DNA from: Flavobacterium sp. DG2-3 | GTDB lineage: Bacteria; Bacteroidota; Bacteroidia; Flavobacteriales; Flavobacteriaceae | Direction: 5' to 3' | Assembly (NCBI RefSeq): GCF_030730925.1 | Contig: NZ_JAVAMB010000024.1 | Span: 1-64,000 of the forward strand | Length of the DNA: 64,000 bases | Translations under genes and position numbers: made by a program | Notes under the pieces: model-generated | What the model was told of the DNA's origin: nothing | What the model saw: the letters and a program-made list of their open reading frames with translations, nothing else | Database searches by the model: none | Part shown: one piece after another, positions 8,831-17,252 of the stretch | Layout of the letters: each line of letters starts with the position of its first letter | Numbering within the stretch: the first letter of the stretch is position 1

Positions 8831-8873
8831 AATTCGTGACTCGAGCGACAGCGAACAGGCGAAGCAATTCGTG
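8831..8873 (-). repeat. 27-bp mini-repeat with 8-bp direct flanks, copy 2
   Basis: The core at 8839-8865 is the reverse complement of the copy at 3603-3629 with one mismatch. It is bordered by AATTCGTG on both sides (8831-8838 and 8866-8873). The opposite arm of the surrounding inverted repeat (8608-8633) has no such core, which looks like an uninterrupted version of the site. Confidence 0.85.
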
Positions 8874-8924
8874 GCTAACTTTTTTATTTAACATTCCCTT
8901 TTTCTTTAAAAAATCTATAATGGA

Positions 8925-8932
8925 TAACTTTG
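8925..8932 (+). promoter_or_regulatory. Putative -7 box for the phosphodiesterase gene
   Basis: TAACTTTG fits TAnnTTTG and lies 20 bp upstream of the ATG at 8953. Confidence 0.5.
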
Positions 8933-8952
8933 CAAAGCAATAAATTTTTAAA

Positions 8953-10149
8953 ATGAAAAAACATTTCACTCCACTCCTTTCCTTTATCTTCTTCATATTT
9001 TCTTTCATTTTACAAGCTCAAAATAAAGACAATTATGTTGTTTTAATTTCAATGGATGGTTTTCGTTGGGATTATGGCAAGCAATTCGACCTTCCGAATT
9101 TAAAGCAGATTGAAAAAGAAGGTGTTCATGCCAAATCGATGAAACCGTCTTACCCTAGTAAAACTTTTCCAAATCATTATTCGATTGTAACGGGACTTTA
9201 TCCAGATCATCACGGAATCATCAATAATGTTTTTTATGATGCTTCTTTAAACGAATCTTTCTCCTTATCAAGCAAGGCAAAAAACGATTCTAGATTTTAT
9301 GGAGGAAATCCGATTTGGAATCTAGCTGAAGAACAAGGTGTAAAAACAGCTTCTTTCTTTTGGCCTGGTTCTGATATTGACAAAAGAAATCCGAGTTATT
9401 TCAAAAATTATGATGGTAAAATTCCATACGGAGCGAGAATTGATACGGTTATGAAATGGCTGCAACTCCCAGAAAAACAAAGACCCCATTTGGTTACGTT
9501 ATATTTTGACGAACCCGATCATACAGGTCATAATTTTGGTCCGCTTTCTCCTGAAACTAAAAAGACGGTAATCAAAATGGATTCTATAATGGGCGAAATA
9601 TCGAGAAGATTATATCAATTGCCTATCGGAAAACAAATCAATTTAATCATCGTTTCAGATCACGGAATGGCAAATATTAGCAATGATAAAAAAGTAGCCG
9701 TTTTAGACTATTTGAAACCTGAATGGCTAGGTTACAAAGATGTAATTAATCCGATTATGAGTTTACAGGCAAAAGCGGGCTATCAGGATTCGATTGCTAA
9801 TGCTTTAAAAAAAGTACAGCATATCAAATTCTGGAAATCTACAGAAGTTCCAAAAAGATTGCATTACGGAACGAATCCGCGTGTACATGATTTTGTTATT
9901 GAAGCAGAAAAAGGATGGAGTTTAGTCACCAAAGAAAGCACTCATATAAAAGGCGGAACTCACGGATACGATAATAACGAAAAAGATATGCACGCTATTT
10001 TTTACGCAAAAGGCCCTGCATTTAAAGTAAATAAAAGAGTAAAAATATTTCAGAATGTTTCTGTTTATCCTTTAATAGCTCATATTCTTGGTCTTCAAAT
10101 TGGTGAGATCGATGGCAAATTGAGTGATGTTGAGGCAATGCTGAGATAA
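8953..10149 (+). CDS. Secreted ectonucleotide pyrophosphatase/phosphodiesterase family protein
   Basis: This alkaline-phosphatase-superfamily enzyme hydrolyses nucleotide or other phosphodiesters. The 398 residues begin with a signal peptide ending near AQA/Q (about 1-23), so it is exported, probably to the periplasm. The two-metal site is complete. It comprises D35 in SMDGFRWD, the nucleophile T71 in PSKTFPNH, D189 and H193 in DEPDHTGH, D236-H237 in VSDHGM, and H337 in GGTHGYDN. Family length is normal. It is a single gene convergent with the SulP gene, with a palindrome-rich spacer between them. The substrate cannot be read from sequence. Confidence 0.92.
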   Translation: MKKHFTPLLSFIFFIFSFILQAQNKDNYVVLISMDGFRWDYGKQFDLPNLKQIEKEGVHAKSMKPSYPSKTFPNHYSIVTGLYPDHHGIINNVFYDASLNESFSLSSKAKNDSRFYGGNPIWNLAEEQGVKTASFFWPGSDIDKRNPSYFKNYDGKIPYGARIDTVMKWLQLPEKQRPHLVTLYFDEPDHTGHNFGPLSPETKKTVIKMDSIMGEISRRLYQLPIGKQINLIIVSDHGMANISNDKKVAVLDYLKPEWLGYKDVINPIMSLQAKAGYQDSIANALKKVQHIKFWKSTEVPKRLHYGTNPRVHDFVIEAEKGWSLVTKESTHIKGGTHGYDNNEKDMHAIFYAKGPAFKVNKRVKIFQNVSVYPLIAHILGLQIGEIDGKLSDVEAMLR

Positions 10150-10500
10150 TTAGATAATGTGGCAATTTGATAATTAGATAATTTTCATAAAGCATATCTG
10201 TAGAGACGCACTGCAGTGCGTCTACGCAACGTAACCGCACAGAAGAAACGAAATGCTATGTCACCCTGAGCGAAGTCGAAGGGCGCTCCAATTGGCACAT
10301 GGGCTTCGACTCCGCTCAGCCTGACAAAAAATATAAAACAATAAACCCGACAGGTTTTAAAAACCTGTCGGGTTTATTTATGCGTACACGTTGTGTATAT
10401 CAATATTGGGGTTACGTTGCGTTAGACGCACTACGGTGCGTCTCTACAGATATACATGGTGTATTATCTAATTGACACATTTTCAAATTATCTAATTAAT
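10150..10500. repeat. Nested palindromes between convergent genes
   Basis: No gene. From outside inward I see four layers. (1) AATTAGATAATT-type arms at about 10147-10183 and 10460-10497. (2) Arms of about 43 bp at 10194-10236 and 10410-10453 containing TAGAGACGCACTGCAGTGCG and ACGCAACGTAACC. (3) A hairpin CCTGAGCGAAGTCGAAG / CTTCGACTCCGCTCAG at 10264-10323. (4) A perfect hairpin AAACCCGACAGGTTTT / AAAACCTGTCGGGTTT at 10344-10375, which may act as a two-way terminator. A related CCTGAGCGAAGCCGAAGG occurs near 27273. Confidence 0.85.
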
Positions 10501-12030
10501 TTAAGAAACCACTTTGTAAGTCGGATCTTCAATCACATTTACTTTAATAACCGCATCAGCATTTTTCAGCAATTGCCTGCAGTCTTCGCTTAAATGTTTT
10601 AGCTCCACTTTTTTATTAAGCTCATTGTATTTTTTCGTCAGATTATTTAAAGCTTCTATGGCTGACATATCAGAAATACGGCTTTCTTTAAAATCGATTA
10701 TAATATGATTCGGATCGTTATGAATATCAAATTTCTCCATAAAAGTAGTCGTTGAACCAAAGAATAATGGTCCAAAAATTTCATAATGCTTTATTCCGTT
10801 TTCGTCGATGTAATGTCTTGCGCGAATTCTTTTGGCACTTTCCCAAGCAAAAACCAAAGCTGAGATAATTACACCAATTAAAACTGCCAAAGCCAGATTA
10901 TGCAATACAATTGTAACTAAAGCGACTAGAATACCAACAAAAATATCATGTCGTGGCATTTTATTAATAATCCTGAAACTTGCCCATTCAAAAGTTGTTA
11001 TCGCCACCATCATCATTACACCAACCAAAGCTGCCATTGGCAATTTTCCAATTACAGGAGCTCCAAAAAGAATAATCATCAAAATCGTTAAAGCACCAAT
11101 AATTCCGGCAAGTCTAGCTCTAGAACCCGCTCCCAGATTTACTAAAGTCTGTGCAATCATTGGACAGCCACCCATTCCGTAGAAAAAGCCATTTAAAATA
11201 TTCGAACTTCCTTGTGCAATACATTCTCTGTTACTGTTTCCACGTGTTCCTGTGATTTCGTCGACTAGATTTAGCGTAAGCAAACCTTCAGTCAAACCAA
11301 CCGCAGCAACAATTACCGAATACGGAAATATGATTTTAAAAGTTTCGAAAGAAAATGGAATATTTGGAATATGAAATGGAGGAAATCCGCCTTGAACCGA
11401 AGCGATATCTTCAACCGTTTTGGTTTCGATATTAAAAACAATTACCAAAGCAAAAACCACCATAATAGCAACCAAAGAAGCGGGAACGGCTTTTGTAATC
11501 TTTGGGAAAATTAAAACGATCGCAATAGTTAAAGCGACCAATCCTAACATAATGTATAACGGAGTTCCCTGAAGCCAAGAAACCTGACCATTTACAATTG
11601 TTTTAAACTGCTCCAATTGCGACATAAAAATCACAACTGCCAAACCGTTTACAAAACCGAACATAACGGGCTGTGGAACAAGTCTAATAAATTTACCCAG
11701 TTTAAAAAGTCCGATGCAGATCTGGACAACACCGCCAAGTGCGACGGCAGCAAAAACATATTCTATTCCGTGCGACTTCATCAGGGCAATTAAAACAATC
11801 ACCGTTGCGCCTGCCCCACCAGAAATCATTCCAGGTCTTCCTCCAAAAATAGCCGTAACCAATCCGGCGATAAAAGCGGCATACAATCCAACCAAAGGCG
11901 GGAATCCTGCTAAAATAGCAAACGACAGCGATTCTGGAATCATGGTCATTGCCACAGTTAAACCTGCTAAAATTTCGTTTTTATAATTGACTTTTTGGCT
12001 AAAATCGAAGAGTTGGAACTTTTTTTTCAT
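10501..12030 (-). CDS. SulP family inorganic anion transporter with STAS domain
   Basis: This inner-membrane carrier belongs to the SLC26/SulP family (sulfate, bicarbonate or other anions). The 509 residues have about 12 hydrophobic segments, beginning with the family motif GLTVAMTMIPESLSFAILAGFPP (starting near 23). The GGCPMIAQTLVNLGAGSRAR region (near 290) is typical of the core domain. A cytoplasmic STAS domain follows (about 410-505, HIIIDFKESRISDMSAIEAL). The length is at the short end for SulP proteins. A TAATTTTG box lies five bases upstream of the ATG, so the mRNA may be nearly leaderless. The anion is not predictable from the sequence alone. Confidence 0.93.
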   Translation of the reverse strand: MKKKFQLFDFSQKVNYKNEILAGLTVAMTMIPESLSFAILAGFPPLVGLYAAFIAGLVTAIFGGRPGMISGGAGATVIVLIALMKSHGIEYVFAAVALGGVVQICIGLFKLGKFIRLVPQPVMFGFVNGLAVVIFMSQLEQFKTIVNGQVSWLQGTPLYIMLGLVALTIAIVLIFPKITKAVPASLVAIMVVFALVIVFNIETKTVEDIASVQGGFPPFHIPNIPFSFETFKIIFPYSVIVAAVGLTEGLLTLNLVDEITGTRGNSNRECIAQGSSNILNGFFYGMGGCPMIAQTLVNLGAGSRARLAGIIGALTILMIILFGAPVIGKLPMAALVGVMMMVAITTFEWASFRIINKMPRHDIFVGILVALVTIVLHNLALAVLIGVIISALVFAWESAKRIRARHYIDENGIKHYEIFGPLFFGSTTTFMEKFDIHNDPNHIIIDFKESRISDMSAIEALNNLTKKYNELNKKVELKHLSEDCRQLLKNADAVIKVNVIEDPTYKVVS

Positions 12031-12034
12031 GGCG

Positions 12035-12042
12035 CAAAATTA
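12035..12042 (-). promoter_or_regulatory. Putative -7 box for SulP gene
   Basis: TAATTTTG on the minus strand ends five bases before the ATG at 12030. TTTG 23 bp upstream may be the -33 element. Transcription would start at or next to the start codon. Confidence 0.45.
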
Positions 12043-12275
12043 GAAAAATAATACGCAAAAAAGAACAAACCTTTTATATGATAAAAAGCGGAAGAAACCT
12101 CTAAAGGAATAAACAGCTGTTTAGCTTAACTGTTCGAGAAGAAGAAGAATAATGGAAAGAATGAAATCTATCATTTCTGTTTTTAGTTTTGAAGTTACAA
12201 TATTACACAAAATACTTACAAATAATACAAATACGGTAGCGTATTTACACCTGATTTAAACCAAAAGGCATAAAA

Positions 12276-12521
12276 TTATTCCAAGCGTTCGCAAGTATAA
12301 CCTAAACCGCAGACCTTATTCATAACAGTATCATATTGCAAATCAACACCTTCAACTCTTAATATTTTATCGCAGTCTTCCAGATCAAAATTAATTTGAT
12401 ACTCAGGAAACTGATTTTGCATAACCGCTATAACATAATCTCGATCCGATTCTTTCTGGATATTTGTTTTAAAAATTTCCACAATCCTCTCTGCTTCTTG
12501 TAATTCTTTAAACTGGTACAT
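12276..12521 (-). CDS. Conserved small hypothetical protein (81 aa)
   Basis: I do not recognise a named family. The 81 residues form an alpha/beta pattern (KELQEAERIVEIFKTNIQ..., then DKILRVEGVDLQYDTVMNKVCGLGYTCERL). The C-terminal half resembles the beta-alpha-beta outline of heavy-metal-associated or ACT-like folds, but no metal motif is present (Cys53, Cys71 and Cys77 are scattered). No signal or membrane segment is seen. It stands alone upstream of the divergent histidine kinase gene, with 245 bp of non-coding DNA on its other side in which I see nothing clear. Confidence 0.7.
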   Translation of the reverse strand: MYQFKELQEAERIVEIFKTNIQKESDRDYVIAVMQNQFPEYQINFDLEDCDKILRVEGVDLQYDTVMNKVCGLGYTCERLE

Positions 12522-12585
12522 TTTTATTATTTTATTAAAAAGCTAGTTCAAAAATAAATCACAAACCACTATTATAACAGTACTT

Positions 12586-12628
12586 TTATACCAATGGCGT
12601 ATGATTTATACGAATGGCGTTGGTATAA
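12586..12628. promoter_or_regulatory. Inverted repeat upstream of histidine kinase gene
   Basis: TTATACCAA (12586-12594) and TTGGTATAA (12620-12628) form a perfect 9-bp inverted repeat. Inside it the octamer AATGGCGT occurs twice in direct orientation (12593 and 12613). It lies between the divergent 81-aa gene and the kinase ATG chosen at 12681, so it may be an operator. Confidence 0.5.
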
Positions 12629-12680
12629 ATTATTCTTGATAAATGCTTACAAACTATGCGATTATATTATTTTTGCCGCT

Positions 12681-13676
12681 ATGACAATTGCAAAAATCTA
12701 CCAGAATTTTTTTCTACGAAACTTAATTGTAAATACACTAGTTTATTTGGTCATTTTGGCCTGTATTTATGACGAAATAAAACTCGAAGGGCACAGCTGG
12801 TCTTATATTCTCAGCAAAATTGCTGTTGGCTATTTTCCTTGTATTGTCTGGATTACGGTTTTCAACATCTGCATTATCAATCCGTTTTTATTTCATAAAA
12901 AGTTTAAAATCTTTTTTACGCTTCTCGCGATCTATTGGACTGGTTTTTACTTTTTTATGAATTGGTTTTTCCCGCTTGTCGGATTAGGAAATTTAAAAAC
13001 CCTTCAAATTGTATCGCTTATCATAAACGGCTGTTTCTTTTATTTTCTGCATATCGTTATCACCAAAAAAATGAGTCAGGTTGATAAAGATATTATGAAT
13101 TTTAAATCTGAACTTTCGTTTTTAAAACAGCAGCTGAATCCGCATTTTTTATTGAATGCTATGAACAACCTTTACGGAGAAGCTTTGGCTGAACCCGACA
13201 AAGTTCCCGACCGAATTTTGAATCTTTCGGATATGTTGCGTTATCAGATTGAAGCTTCTAAAAAAGATTATGTTTTAATGCAGGAAGAAATTGCGTTTAT
13301 CAAAAAATATATTGAATATTACACCTTTAGAAATGAAAGACTGAACGTAACACAAAATATTGAAGGCGTTCACGAACAAATTGAGATTCCGCCTTTGTTC
13401 TTTTTGCCTTTGGTAGAAAATGCGGTAAAGTTTTCTGCCGAGACAACTGAACCTTTTATTAATCTGGATTTGAAAGTAAGTTGCCGAAGTTTGTGCTTTA
13501 CTTTAAAAAACAATTGCCTCGATACAGAATCAAGGCTTTCGAGCACAGGAATCGGAATTGAAAACCTAAAAAGACGTTTGGAAGTGTACGGTTTAAGACA
13601 TAGCTTGAGCTGTAAAAAAGAAAAAAAAATGTTTATCGTAAAACTGAGTATATGGCACTTACCTACCGCTGTCTGA
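12681..13676 (+). CDS. LytS/YehU-type sensor histidine kinase
   Basis: This is the membrane kinase of a two-component pair. I use ATG 12681 (331 residues). The longer frame from 12594 would translate the inverted repeat. Four hydrophobic helices fill the first 130 residues. The His_kinase (PF06580) motif LKQQLNPHFLLNAMNNLYGE follows, with the phosphorylated His at about residue 155. The ATPase end shows PLVENAVKFS and GIGIENLKRRLEVYG. There is no extracellular sensor domain, so the signal is probably sensed in or near the membrane. The response-regulator gene overlaps its end by 25 bp. Confidence 0.9.
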   Translation: MTIAKIYQNFFLRNLIVNTLVYLVILACIYDEIKLEGHSWSYILSKIAVGYFPCIVWITVFNICIINPFLFHKKFKIFFTLLAIYWTGFYFFMNWFFPLVGLGNLKTLQIVSLIINGCFFYFLHIVITKKMSQVDKDIMNFKSELSFLKQQLNPHFLLNAMNNLYGEALAEPDKVPDRILNLSDMLRYQIEASKKDYVLMQEEIAFIKKYIEYYTFRNERLNVTQNIEGVHEQIEIPPLFFLPLVENAVKFSAETTEPFINLDLKVSCRSLCFTLKNNCLDTESRLSSTGIGIENLKRRLEVYGLRHSLSCKKEKKMFIVKLSIWHLPTAV

Positions 13677-14365
13677 TAATTGATGACGAATCGCCGGCGC
13701 ATAAAGCCCTGATTTCGCATATCTCCAAATTTGACGAACTAGAACATTCTGGCAGTGCTTTTAATGGTATGGAAGCCATAAAATTGCTCAACGAAAACCA
13801 ATACGATATTATTTTTCTCGACATTAATATGCCCGTAATTTCGGGTGTAGAATTAATGGAACTTCAGCCCAACCGACCGCTCACGATTGTCACAACCGCT
13901 TATTCTGATTATGCGCTTTCGGCTTATCAAAATGATGCGATCGATTATCTTTTAAAACCGATTTCTCCCGATAAATTTGCCAAAGCGATAGAAAAAGCCA
14001 AAACCTATTTTTCTGGAAACAGTCTGAAAAAAGAAACTCCAACCAACGCTAAAATCTTTTCGTACCGCTTAAACGGACAAAATATAGATATGCCTCTTTG
14101 CGATATTCTCTATATCGAAAGCCTTGGCAACTACATGAAACTGTACAGCACCAAACTCAATTTACCGCATATTATTTACGGTTCGCTCTCGAGTATTACC
14201 TCAGAAATTGATTCTGCAAATTTCGTTCAAGTACATCGTTCGTATATTGTAAATACAGAAAAAATAGCAAGTGTCACTTCAAAAACATTAACGATGTGCA
14301 ATAACGAAATGATTCCTGTGGGAAGGAAATATCAGATTTTATTAAATAATTTACCTGTTCGGTAA
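13652..14365 (+). CDS. LytTR family response regulator
   Basis: This is the DNA-binding partner of the preceding kinase. Of 237 residues, about 1-120 are a receiver with acidic pair D11-D12, phospho-acceptor D57 in IIFLDINMP and Lys in LLKPIS. Residues 130-237 are a LytTR domain (DILYIESLGNYMKLY, ...VHRSYIVNTEKI, NEMIPVGRKYQ). Its start overlaps the kinase gene by 25 bp, which suggests translational coupling. The regulated genes are unknown. Confidence 0.94.
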   Translation: MALTYRCLIIDDESPAHKALISHISKFDELEHSGSAFNGMEAIKLLNENQYDIIFLDINMPVISGVELMELQPNRPLTIVTTAYSDYALSAYQNDAIDYLLKPISPDKFAKAIEKAKTYFSGNSLKKETPTNAKIFSYRLNGQNIDMPLCDILYIESLGNYMKLYSTKLNLPHIIYGSLSSITSEIDSANFVQVHRSYIVNTEKIASVTSKTLTMCNNEMIPVGRKYQILLNNLPVR

Positions 14366-14423
14366 TTGAGATTATTTGTCTAATTGAGATAATTTGTCAA
14401 TTAGATAATTAGATAATTTTTGG
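14366..14423. repeat. AATTAGATAATT-type AT-rich repeat
   Basis: Four variants of AATTGAGATAATT / AATTAGATAATT follow the LytTR stop codon. The same sequence family forms the outer arms at 10147-10500 and lies at 55673-55712. Confidence 0.7.
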
Positions 14424-14456
14424 AAAGCTCAACTTTTTAAGTTGGGCTTTTTTGTT
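14424..14456 (+). terminator. Terminator after the LytTR gene
   Basis: The stem AAAGCTCAAC / GTTGGGCTTT has a 7-base loop and is followed by a T run. Confidence 0.85.
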
Positions 14457-14607
14457 TTTTGATGGTTTGCAAAATGCGTAGAAATACTTGGTGTTGAGTT
14501 TTTATTTATTGGTATAATTGTTTGGAAATAAATTTGTTGGATTATGGATTTCCGTAAATCCGAATACTTTTTATTATTCATCTTTGTTTACAAATAAAAC
14601 AAAAAAA

Positions 14608-16398
14608 ATGAGCTTAAAAAACATAAAATTCAACCTTAAAATATTCAAAATCAACAAACTTTATTTTGATTTTAAAAATAAATTCAATGAGGAAATAATA
14701 GAAATTATTAGAGAAAACCATAAAAAACATATACACGCCAATAATGAAGACTTGTCATTAGTTAAACCTAATTTAGAAAAATTCGAAGATGACGATTTTA
14801 TATTTTATACATATTGTTATAATCAATTAAAGGATCAAAATTATTGGAAACTATTTTTACCAGACGAATTGATTAAAGATCAAAATTTTGATTTAGTAGA
14901 ATTTTCTTTTGTCTTATTTATAATTTACAAGTCTGATATTTACTGTGTTATTGGTGGGAGCGGAATTAATGTAATAAAAAAATATATAGATGATTATTTC
15001 GGTTTAGAGTTCTATCAACACTTTGCAAGCCCTAATGATGATATTTCAATAGTTGTAAACACTAGAGGCGTAACAGGAAATTTATCTCAAAGATCAAATA
15101 CTTATAATAATTTTCAATCTATAAAGGATTCTCTTGTATATTCTGAAATTCCAAAAAAACTAAAAATTGTAATTAGAGATGATTTAAAAAAAGGAATATT
15201 TAAAAAATATAATCTAACAAATGATAGTTCATTAATGGAAATCGGATCATATTTTAGTTTGAGAAAAAAATTGAACTTCGAAGAATTAAAGCTATTAATT
15301 ACAGATATTTACACGATTTCGCAAGATAAAACTAATTATACTCAATTAAGCTTATTCAACAGAATCAAAGATGCAAATCTTCTAACCGATTTGGATAATA
15401 TTTTAAAAGGAAAAATTGTAGATGATGTAATATTACATAACACTCCAGATAGATTAAGTAGCTTAAATTCAGATATTATTGAAATTGTTAATTATAAAAA
15501 AATTGAAAAATTTTATGAGTGTAATAAATACAGACTTCATTTTAATAAAAAGAGAGTTCAAAATGACTCTGTAATTATTGGAAGAACGAATCTTTATTAC
15601 AATGCCACAAAATATATTTTTGAAAACACAGAAGATATAAATAATAGATTTAGTATCCAGCAAAAATTATTTGAATTATCAATAATAGGAATGATTGATG
15701 ATAAAGAAGTTACTTACGATCCTTTCTATAATCATATTGTCTCAGAAGTCACACATAATTCTAAAAAATATTTTAGAGTTGATAATCAATGGTTTCATTT
15801 AGACGATCTTTTTTTACAACAAATTCAACAAGAAGCTATTAGCGATTATAAATTATATGAATTAAAAAAAAACATATTAAAACCATGGAAAAATGGTGAT
15901 GAAGATTTTTATAATAATGAACATACTAGCAATAAACACTTCATTTTTGATAAAAGGATTAAAGAAAACATTGAATTATGTGACATATTATATCTGGACG
16001 ATGATGATGTTTATTTTATACATGTAAAAGATGGTTTTAACACTCACATGCGTAGTTTGGCTAATCAAGTTACATTATCATCTCAAAGGCTGTGGAATGA
16101 TTTAAATAATATAAATGGAAGTACTTATTTTTTAAAGACGATAGAATATTATAATAGTTATAATCCAAACAAAAAACTAAATGGAATAGAACTATACAAA
16201 AAGATTGCAGATAAAGAGCTAAAAATAAATTTTGTAATGGCCTATAGAAATAAAGCATATAAAGATAAAGATGCTATTGAAAAAATAGAATTGAGTCAAT
16301 CAAATATTGCTAAATTTTCATTAGTTCAAACTGTAAAAGAAATTAGAGCTTTTAAAAACTTTGAGATTCATCTAATTGATATTTCTCAATTAAAATAG
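14608..16398 (+). CDS. DUF6119 / TIGR04141-like sporadically distributed protein
   Basis: The gene is 596 residues from ATG 14608; the frame from TTG 14518 would add an unlikely 30 residues. Several segments look like the DUF6119 family: GGSGINVIKKYIDDYFGLEF (near 125-144), VNTRGVTGNLSQRSNTY (near 156-172) and, near the end, NIELCDILYLDDDDVYFIHVKDG. The family is patchily distributed and its biochemical role is not known to me. No signal peptide or membrane helix is seen, so it is probably cytoplasmic. The codons are strongly A/T biased (many AAT, ATA, AAA), more than in the flanking two-component genes, which suggests recent transfer. It stands alone apart from a small secreted protein gene downstream. 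A defence role is possible but is inference only. Confidence 0.7.
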   Translation: MSLKNIKFNLKIFKINKLYFDFKNKFNEEIIEIIRENHKKHIHANNEDLSLVKPNLEKFEDDDFIFYTYCYNQLKDQNYWKLFLPDELIKDQNFDLVEFSFVLFIIYKSDIYCVIGGSGINVIKKYIDDYFGLEFYQHFASPNDDISIVVNTRGVTGNLSQRSNTYNNFQSIKDSLVYSEIPKKLKIVIRDDLKKGIFKKYNLTNDSSLMEIGSYFSLRKKLNFEELKLLITDIYTISQDKTNYTQLSLFNRIKDANLLTDLDNILKGKIVDDVILHNTPDRLSSLNSDIIEIVNYKKIEKFYECNKYRLHFNKKRVQNDSVIIGRTNLYYNATKYIFENTEDINNRFSIQQKLFELSIIGMIDDKEVTYDPFYNHIVSEVTHNSKKYFRVDNQWFHLDDLFLQQIQQEAISDYKLYELKKNILKPWKNGDEDFYNNEHTSNKHFIFDKRIKENIELCDILYLDDDDVYFIHVKDGFNTHMRSLANQVTLSSQRLWNDLNNINGSTYFLKTIEYYNSYNPNKKLNGIELYKKIADKELKINFVMAYRNKAYKDKDAIEKIELSQSNIAKFSLVQTVKEIRAFKNFEIHLIDISQLK

Positions 16399-16457
16399 AA
16401 TCTTCTGATCCCATACGTTAATGTTGCGACTAAATGCTAGCAAAACTATATATCCAA

Positions 16458-16844
16458 ATGAAAAAAATTATTACAATATTTTTAATATGCATTTACAATT
16501 TTTCCAATGGACAAGAATTAAAGTCCCATTCTTTTATAAAGAAAGAATCTAATATTGTAGATGGAACACACGAAACAAAAATTATAATAACTGAATCAGA
16601 AATCATATTAAAAAACTATGCAAACAATAAAACAAACGATCTAATAAGAATAATTGAAAGATCGGAAATGAAACCCTACAATGGAATAAACTGTATTTGG
16701 TACTATTGTATTTCTACCGAAAAAAATCTTTTTAGAGGAGATTATAGAAAAAGCATATTCATCTATGATAAAGTAGGCAAGAATATAGTTTTTGCAGATT
16801 TTGCTTCTGAAATTGATATCTATTGGACAAAATTCCTCTTATAA
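16458..16844 (+). CDS. Small secreted hypothetical protein (128 aa)
   Basis: I do not recognise the family. I start at ATG 16458 because it gives a clean signal peptide (KKIITIFLICIYNFSNGQ). The mature part of about 110 residues looks like beta strands with two Cys (near 88 and 92, INCIWYYCIS) that could form a disulphide. Like the DUF6119-like gene 60 bp upstream it is very AT-rich, so both may have arrived together. There is no link between their functions that I can see. Confidence 0.6.
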   Translation: MKKIITIFLICIYNFSNGQELKSHSFIKKESNIVDGTHETKIIITESEIILKNYANNKTNDLIRIIERSEMKPYNGINCIWYYCISTEKNLFRGDYRKSIFIYDKVGKNIVFADFASEIDIYWTKFLL

Positions 16845-16900
16845 ACTTTTTGATTCCTCCGCACGGGCCAGCCAAAGGATAAGTTTTCAATTTATAAAAA

Positions 16901-16929
16901 CAAAAAGCTCCGCAATAAAACGGAGCTTA
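16901..16929 (-). terminator. Terminator after the 93-aa gene
   Basis: The stem AAGCTCCG / CGGAGCTT (8 bp) is followed by TTTTTG on the minus strand, 20 bp after the stop codon of the minus-strand gene. Confidence 0.8.
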
Positions 16930-16949
16930 AATTTTTAATAATTAAGAAT

Positions 16950-17231
16950 CTAAACAGCCTTAACCATAGTCACATTATCACAGGCTTTTTGAATTTGCTT
17001 ATCTGTAAACTGAGATAAAACCTTTACTAAATCTCTGCTTGTTTGCAGACAACTTAGCATTTTCTGTCTTAAAATGCGATCGTTTCCAAATTCGGTATCG
17101 AGCAATAACTCGAAGATTTCTTGTAAATACATTGGTTGGTTTTTAAAATCGCCTTCAAAACTTAAATTTGAAATAAAAATGGCTACTGAACGCATCACGT
17201 CACGGTGTGTTTTTTGATTTTCTCTTGTCAT
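16950..17231 (-). CDS. Conserved hypothetical protein downstream of structured leader (93 aa)
   Basis: I do not recognise the family. I choose ATG 17231 (93 residues, starting TRENQKTHRDVMRSVAIF) because the longer frame begins with GTG inside the structured RNA element. The protein is all-helical by appearance, lacks a signal peptide, and has two Cys (C66 in MLSCLQTS and C84). It is followed by a terminator. The interest lies in its 5' region, which holds long complementary segments typical of a regulatory RNA. Confidence 0.75.
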   Translation of the reverse strand: MTRENQKTHRDVMRSVAIFISNLSFEGDFKNQPMYLQEIFELLLDTEFGNDRILRQKMLSCLQTSRDLVKVLSQFTDKQIQKACDNVTMVKAV

Positions 17232-17252
17232 ATCGAAAATATTTAAACGCAC

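Larger units (their letters stand above)
8609..8952. repeat. Gene-free repeat region between groEL and phosphodiesterase gene
   Basis: I see no gene here. The stretch holds three variants of CCACAAATTNCACAAATT-type repeats (near 8610, 8661 and 8695). An inverted-repeat partner of the first one lies at 8825-8878 (AATAATTCGTG...AATTCGTGGCTAA), so the whole block could fold back on itself. The 27-bp mini-repeat copy 2 is inserted in the right arm. A promoter for the next gene lies at its end. Confidence 0.7.

Noticed and set aside
8751..9008. 85-codon minus-strand frame before the phosphodiesterase gene
   Set aside because: It translates repeat DNA and the mini-repeat (LLRLFAVARV), the same artefact as at 3601.
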